DNA of 64,000 bases from Rhinopithecus roxellana (Eukaryota; Chordata; Mammalia; Primates; Cercopithecidae), in the NCBI RefSeq assembly GCF_007565055.1, contig NC_044560.1, forward strand, positions 50,722,030 to 50,786,029. The letters run 5' to 3'. Made by a program: the position numbers and the translations under genes. This document shows, in pieces, positions 57,483-64,000 of this stretch. A model generated the notes under the pieces. That model made no database searches. It had not been told where the DNA came from and saw nothing but the letters and a program-made list of their open reading frames with translations. The number at the start of each line of letters is the position of its first letter. Position 1 is the first letter of the stretch.

Positions 57483-60400
57483 TAAATAAACATTATGACT
57501 ATTGTTATTAATAGTATTAGCACTATTATTGTACTCAGGGATTTCTTAAGTGAATGAAAGGAACTTGTATTAACTAAAAATTGGACTAAACTAAGATAAA
57601 ATTTGCTGAATTTTAAATGCAACTGAACAAAAATTTATGTTTTTTACATTGTACAAATAAAGAAACAAATTAGTAAAGCCATCCCACACAATGAACTCAT
57701 GCCTAATCCTACTGAACCTCTGTGCTGTGTTTCAAGACCATTGAATTTTCTTTTAAATGCTTCTTCAGCAAATTAATATTTCATGCAACCCAAGCTCCTA
57801 GTAAAATGCTTCATTTTATTTTAATTTATAATTTCTATCTGTTGTTACCACATATCCCAGAAAAGTTAGAAAATCAGATCTTGAATCCCCCTTGATCAAA
57901 TATAATAATAACAATGACAGCAACAATAATCATAATAGACAATGACAAGCAGAGCCTAGAACCAGATCTCTTGCTGCCATGTTGTTTGCTTCATACTATA
58001 GCGGTTACCATGCTCTTTCTAACTACTTAGCATGTACTGGGGACACTGCTAATTGTTTTATGTATGTGATCTCACTTAACCTTCAGAATGCTCTCCTATG
58101 AGGAATGGTTGTTTTATGTATGTGATCTCACTTAACCTTCAGAATGCTCTCCTATGAGGAATGTGACATTATAATGCTTGTTTTATATATAAGGAAAATA
58201 AGGCTCAGAAATGCAAAGACACTTGCCTAATGACACACAGCTGACAGGTGACAGCTCTCACTGACTCCACAATCCACATTCTTAAACTGCTATACTAGAC
58301 TCCTTCCTTGTATAAAATATGAGGAGACTCTAAGAGAAATCATGCATCCTAGTATTTAATCATTTCTCTGGTGGCCTTCGTATCTAGCTCGTTACCTATA
58401 ATTCATCACAAATATGCAAATAAAAAAGCAGATATCAAAGTATTATTATACGTAAAATAATTTAGGTAGATCAGTGTCCTGGCAAAGCACAGTCATGCAG
58501 ACACAGGCAGCTCATTTTTCCCCTGACACATACAGCCCATAAATCATTACTGAATACAGCCCAGGGTAGCCGCCAATATTGAAAATGATGACTTGACTTT
58601 GTACACCATATTTAAGGAAACAGGGCTGAAAATAACATATTGAAAAAGAGCATTATTTTCTAATAATAACTATTTAAAGTGCTAGTGCTTAAATCTGTAA
58701 TTGACCATCTTTGTTTGAGTTCATGAGTCTGGGTAAATAAGGTCTTGGGAGATATATATATATATAATCTAAGATGATATATATAATCTGATAGCAACTA
58801 TTTTATTCCACATGCATCCCAAATCTACTGCTATAGGATGATACCAGATAAACATACACACACACATACTCAAACATTTATATACATGTGTACATTCACA
58901 GTAACTGAGATGCTGAGATGACAAGTTACTATGAAAACCTGTATGTTTACACTACATGATTTTAAAATAGTCTATGTCATTTCTACAATTCATATGATTC
59001 TTATGACACTGACTGTCTTGCACCAAAGTTGTATGTGTGTGTGTATATTTGTACATGGCTTCATGCAGTACAGCGGGAAGAGAAAAGAGCTTGGCAGACA
59101 TGAGTACTGACCCTAGCCCTGCCTCTTACTGACTTTGAGTCACCTTGGGTAGTTTGACTTCACTGAGCTTCTGTAAATGTGGTTAATCATAGTTTTGGAG
59201 GGCTGCTTATTTTGTATGAAGGGCCACATTCTCATAGAAGGAGAATCTTCCATTCCTTCCCCGGGAAAGGAAAAGTAGGAGCAAAAAAACTCCTTCTCTC
59301 TCCCTTCACTTGCTCCTGCGTGCCTCTCAAAGGACTGAGGAGGGCCTTACCTGCTTACTGAGCTTGAGTGAAGGAACCATCCCAGCGTTCAGCCCTGGGA
59401 GATCTATCTTGCATCTGTTTGATTTCAGGACACATGCATTATTTACTTGCCTTTATGAAGATGGTCCCTTTTCAAGGTAGTCATGGGAGGGGAAAGCTTG
59501 ATTCTGGTTGCAAGCTAGCATTTTCTCCAACTCAGGTTTTATCAGTAATTAAGCTGAGAGTCTGATCTCTATCTGTCTGACTTTTGTATTCATCTCTCAA
59601 CTGGTTCTGGACTTGGACGTATAAAAGCAGGTGGTTATCAACCCCCCATACTCCCATACTTCACAGGGCCAATGTGATGTTTAAAATGAGGCCACGTTTG
59701 TTAATAATCTAGCACATCTGTTATACATGTAGATATTTGGTGTCTGCCAAACCTCTGTCTTCCTCTCACACACATAACTGCAAAGCCTGGGTCTTATAAG
59801 TGATTCTTTCCCTTTGCCCAGTACTGGGCACAGAGTCTCAGACATGAATTGAATAAGACTTTGTTTATGAACAGAGCCAGAAGAGACATAACAAATCGAT
59901 CAGTCAAATTTCTTTATTTACCAGATGGGAAATTTGGGGATCAGACATGCTAAAGGCCTGGAGATTGGACAGCTAGTAAGGGCACACTGGGGCCCTAAGC
60001 AAGTCTTGTTACTCAGCACTGTGTGATTTCCCAGAACAAAGGAGAACGGTATCTTCTATAGAAGGTAAATTACGAGGCTGCCTAAAATTTGGGAGCTTCA
60101 TCAAGGTAAACTGTTTTCATTTTGATAAAAGAAGGATGCTCCCCAAATAGTTTTCTTTTGACCTACTTAGCTATTATTCATCTCCCTCCAACCCCTGCCT
60201 CCATCACCAATTGGAAGATTCTGCTATGTAGTTTATCATTCTATTGCAGCTCTGGATTTAAAGATGCTTTCAGATGGAATAAGGACTTAGGAAAATGTGC
60301 CCCAGGAAGACTCTGACAGACAATGAGACCACAGGGCTTCTGTACGCTATCTTTCTCAATGTTTTGACACATCCTAATCCACTTTGGGAAACACAGCTGG

Positions 60401-61035
60401 GGACAGTGGGAAGAATGATAGGAACTGTCCCTTCCTATGGAGTCTTTCCTCTCCCTGTGGGCCTAAATGCTGTCATGGCGATTACTTGCCCTTGTAGTCA
60501 CCAATCAGGGGTCAGCTCTAGGGAGGGGTGAATTGTTTAACAAAGACTGGATCTCATTCATTTTCAGAATATCTCAGAAAAATGGAAGAAAGGAAGACAT
60601 TTCTATTCCTATTTTATTTATAGGGAAGCAGAATGAAGATAAATTAGATTTCAGGACTTTGTCACTTCTGCCAGTTACTGTTCTTTTTTTCCTGATATAT
60701 TCTGCTCCCGCCTTCTCTTCCTAGGAAGCTCGTACTCATTCTCTAAACCCAGCTCATGGATGAAACTTATTTCTTCCTTAGTGCAATAACTGGTAAAATA
60801 TTTAAACGGTTGTGCTGTGATTTATCATGTATATGTCTCTATCCTTCAGAAATGTGTTAATTTTTAATAATAATCACAAAATCCCTGTCACCACCCTTTC
60901 CTATACAAAGACATGAAGCTCAGAGAGGTTATGTGACTTTTTCAAGATCACCTAGTGAGGAAGTGGTGGGGCCAATTCTTGGACACAAGGTGGTCAGCCT
61001 CCAAAACCTATTCTCTTTACTGTGGTGTGAAAATT

Positions 61036-61037
<2 letters not shown>
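57483..61037. other. MIR fragments and unique DNA
   Basis: About 58,010-58,300 is a minus MIR-like element containing a 56-bp tandem duplication. TA/CA microsatellites lie at about 58,755-58,770 and 58,856-58,866. About 59,060-59,180 is a plus MIR. About 59,920-60,010 and 60,880-61,025 are minus MIRs. AT-rich DNA at 57,480-57,950 shows nothing recognisable. No gene is supported. Confidence 0.5.
58053..58164. repeat. 56-bp tandem duplication, nearly perfect
   Basis: Copy 1 is 58053-58108 and copy 2 is 58109-58164. Both begin TTGTTTTATGTATGTGATCT and end CCTATGAGGAATG. Only the last base differs (G/T). Confidence 0.95.

Positions 61038-61076
<39 letters not shown>
61038..61076. repeat. T39 homopolymer without an Alu body
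   Basis: Thirty-nine consecutive T, preceded by GTGAAAATTCC and followed by ACAACAAAGAACCC. No Alu or L1 sequence adjoins it on either side. Confidence 0.95.
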
Positions 61077-61080
<4 letters not shown>

Positions 61081-64000
61081 CAAAGAACCCAGTTGTGAGG
61101 ATTCATTTTACCCTTGGCTAACTCCTAATACCAATAACTACTAACTCCCATTGCTATAAGGCTTTGTGATTTACACAGCCCTTTTCCATATACATCATCT
61201 CATTTGATCCATGTAACAAAGCTGCAAGGTGGGAGTTGTTCTGTGTTTTAAAGTTTATTGCTTTAAAGTTGAGGAAAAGGAGGCTCAAAGAAAGGACTTA
61301 CCCAAAGTCATCCTGCTACTTTGAGACAGCAAATTTGCAGGAAATTAGACCCACATCTACTAACTCCAAATCCCTTTGCCATGTTGCAACAATTAATTAG
61401 GGTCCACAGTCAGTTTAACATGCAATGTTAATGCAATTGTGGCAGTATCTCCAAATAAACAAACTGTGCATAGTGCTTAAGATACTAAGACATTCTCTTT
61501 GGTTCCAGATGTTGCCAGACTTTTTCTGTTTTGTCCATGGTATGGTACAATGAACAGTGCTGCACATCAAAGTCAAGTGAAAGGATCCCAGGCCTCAGAG
61601 CATGATCAAGAACAGTCCCATTTGTCTTCCATGTATTTATCATATTGTTACATGACTTGACTTGGTGCTATAGAGAGGAACTTCTCAACCCTTTAATTTC
61701 TCTCTCTCTCTCTATATATATATATATTTATTTCTATATATATATATATTTCAAAATATACATGTACATTCCACGCTTGGCATCTTAGAGGTAACAAGTG
61801 CTTCTGACACATCTCAGAACTGACTGGGACACACCAGTGTAGTGTGTTGCACTAACAGAACAGAAAGTTAACAATGGTAGGGCTCACAGTTGGGTAGGTC
61901 AGGCAGACATGAAGTATTGGCCAGCATTCACGACAGGATGTCCCAGTGCAGATGATCCTCATGCTGGCAGTACTAAGAACGAGTGAGGGGTGTATTCTGA
62001 TTGGGAAAATCAAGCAAATTTTGAGAGAGAACTGAATCTTTGACTTGAACCTACAGGAGAAATGATATTTTCATAGGTGATAGGGGAAATGGAGAAAGAA
62101 GATGGGAATATCATAAACATCATAAAATTTTCTCTTGGGCCTGGGGGAAGAATGTTAAGCAGCCCTGTTAGAGTCAGAATAGACATTTTGGAAGAAGGAG
62201 GTAGGAAATGAGGTCTGAAAAGTAGGTAGTACTTGCACACCATGCTACTGTGTATGGACAGTGAGAAACCATTAAAGAGTTGGCATAGGGCATGACATGG
62301 TCCAGCTCATGTTTTGGAAGGTTACTCTGGCAGCTCCAATCCTCTGGTATCTTGATGATCATAACCTGAAAAAGAATGTTGTGGCTTGAAGTGGAGAAAT
62401 AGAAGTGCTAGTTGATGACCTGGGAAAAAAAATCAAAGCTCCCATTTTCCTACTTGTGTCAAGTCAAATAAATGTAGCCAGATAAATGTGGGAAAAAATC
62501 GAGATAGTAGCAAAATTGCCTGGAAGCAGAATGTTTTTCAAAGTCCCTAATGAGGTGTCAGTGAACCTAACGAGATGAAACTCCCTATCCTACACCTAGT
62601 TTTTCATGCTGTCTTTTTCATCCAGTCATAATTAAGTTGTGAAATTGGAATTATATCCTATCGTTAAAGACAGAGTCCAACTTTGCCTGGCTCCTGCTTC
62701 TCCAAAGAAGGTAACTGCAAAGTACCCTCTTCCATTGCTTCTTCTCTCGCTTATGCTTTGATGTGGCCACAGGCGAGGGCTACCTCATTTTAGATTTTGA
62801 TTAAAAAGGGACACATGGTTCTTCTTCATTGATTTTGTTATTGAATTCTGTCATTCTTAGTTAGGAATTATTAGGCAGCTAAAGTTGGAAGGAAAATGCC
62901 ATAGTCTTTTAGTGCCATTGCCTCGTTAGAAGAAGGGAAGGGTGGACAAGGGAAGGAAGCATCTTCCGTGGGCCAGACATTGTGCAGGGTTCTCTAGGTA
63001 TGTTGGTATCCCTTTGGTTTCTTAAGGGTTTTGGCATAAGAGGTAAGCATTATTCCCATGTACAGATGTGGAAACTGAGGTTCACAGGGGTAATAAGCTT
63101 GATATAAGGTCCCCTAACTGAGAATAGAATCCAGGCCAGGCTTACTCCAAACTCATTCTTTCTCTTCTTTGTTGCAATGAAAGATGATGACTACATTTGT
63201 ACAGAAACAGGGAGCACTGAGAGGGGGCTTAGATCTATCAACTACCCCTCAATGGGTGTCTTCCAGTGTCCCGTGCTTTTCCAGGGCACTTTGAGGTCAT
63301 TATTTATTCCTCCCAAAACCCTTTGAAGGGATATTGCTTGCTACTCTTTAGGAGTGAGCAAATCATGACTCAGAGAGTCTAAGTGATTTACCCCAAACCA
63401 CACAGGAAGTCCAGATTCCACCTCACTACATTACCTTTCAAGTTGATATCTCTACAGGACAAAATGCCTGATCACAAAAGACAAGGCCAGTAAAGGACAT
63501 TTCAGGCCCTGGGACCATCAATCAGGATGGAGAGAACTATTTGGAAGGCAGATCCACTTTTCCAAATGTTGGAATGTGGGGGTAGGGTGAGAAGGAAGGT
63601 GAGAGGGAACAGAGCCTGGATCTGCACAGGGGAGCAGCTAGTTGTGTGTAACATCAGTCTAGAGTCCCACAAGTGCATCTATGATAATGAACTTACTAAA
63701 TAAATAGGAGCATCATGTCCCTTTCCCTGCAGGACTATTTAAATAAACTTATTGAATAGATTCATAAAGCAGTGATTGGAAACGTGGCTGCCCCAGGAAG
63801 AGAGCTGTCATGGATGCTCTGCTGTCCTATTGTCCGGCCTCTCTGCGCCCGACCTGGGGCAGCTCTGGCTATTTCTCTGCTCCAGCTTGCCTGGAGAAGG
63901 TCTGCTTTCCTCTCTAAGAGCAATGAGTGGGGACTCAGGTTTCCAGGTCAGGCCCTGTTTTCTCTGCTCTGTCCATCATAGCTAGCCTGGTATAAAAATG
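61077..64000. other. MIR/L2 fragments and unique DNA
   Basis: Minus MIRs at about 61,140-61,390, 62,960-63,160 and 63,270-63,430. TC/TA simple repeats at about 61,701-61,752. About 62,240-62,540 resembles minus L2 (GGGCATGACATGGTCCAGC). The final 500 bp shows no recognisable repeat or gene. Confidence 0.5.

Noticed and set aside
60933..61121. Frame with poly-Phe
   Set aside because: Translation of the T39 tract.

Overview
The window is primate nuclear DNA, almost certainly human. It contains Alu elements of J, S and Y type, L1PA 3' ends, an ERV1 provirus of the HERV9/LTR12 family (a catarrhine lineage), MaLR LTRs (THE1, MST, MLT1), MIR and L2 fragments, and Tigger and hAT DNA transposon fossils. 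No host protein-coding exon, tRNA, rRNA or CpG-island promoter can be supported from the sequence alone. Nearly all open reading frames are repeat shadows or chance. The window could be intergenic or lie inside a long intron.

Layout. 1-2,000: a cluster of three Alus, one of them split by an inverted copy of its neighbour. 2,000-5,070: mostly unique sequence. 5,071-10,460: an old plus-strand L1 with an internal tandem duplication, a (GAAA)n array, an AluJ and a MER2-type Tigger element. 10,470-14,060: hAT, MIR and MLT1 fragments and a minus-strand L1PA end. 14,060-23,700: an old L1 broken by an 8.4 kb HERV9-type provirus on the minus strand, flanked by a TTAG target duplication. 23,700-39,700: ancient MIR/L2 and unique DNA, with a 0.58 kb direct duplication (26.5 kb and 34.1 kb) that carries a MER20. 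39,700-55,000: L1PA, THE1, MST and MLT1 LTRs (all plus strand, two of them nested), an L1M 3' end, a Tigger MITE, and AluS and AluY. 55,000-64,000: MIR/L2 and unique DNA, one AluJ, a 56-bp tandem duplication and an isolated T39 tract.

The only protein-coding history belongs to retroelements. The provirus keeps recognisable gag (Met-Gly start, capsid, one intact zinc knuckle), protease, reverse transcriptase (YVDD), RNase H and env TM segments. All are broken by stops and frameshifts, and most of integrase and the N-terminal part of SU are absent. It cannot encode a functional virus. Its LTRs still carry recognisable promoter and polyadenylation elements reading toward lower coordinates.

No new gene system was found. 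The most interesting observations are structural: a template-switch-like inverted duplication inside an Alu, a perfect 22-bp hairpin created in one copy of an L1 duplication, strong asymmetry between the two proviral LTRs, an 80-bp six-copy array in the proviral leader, and the MER20-bearing direct duplication.
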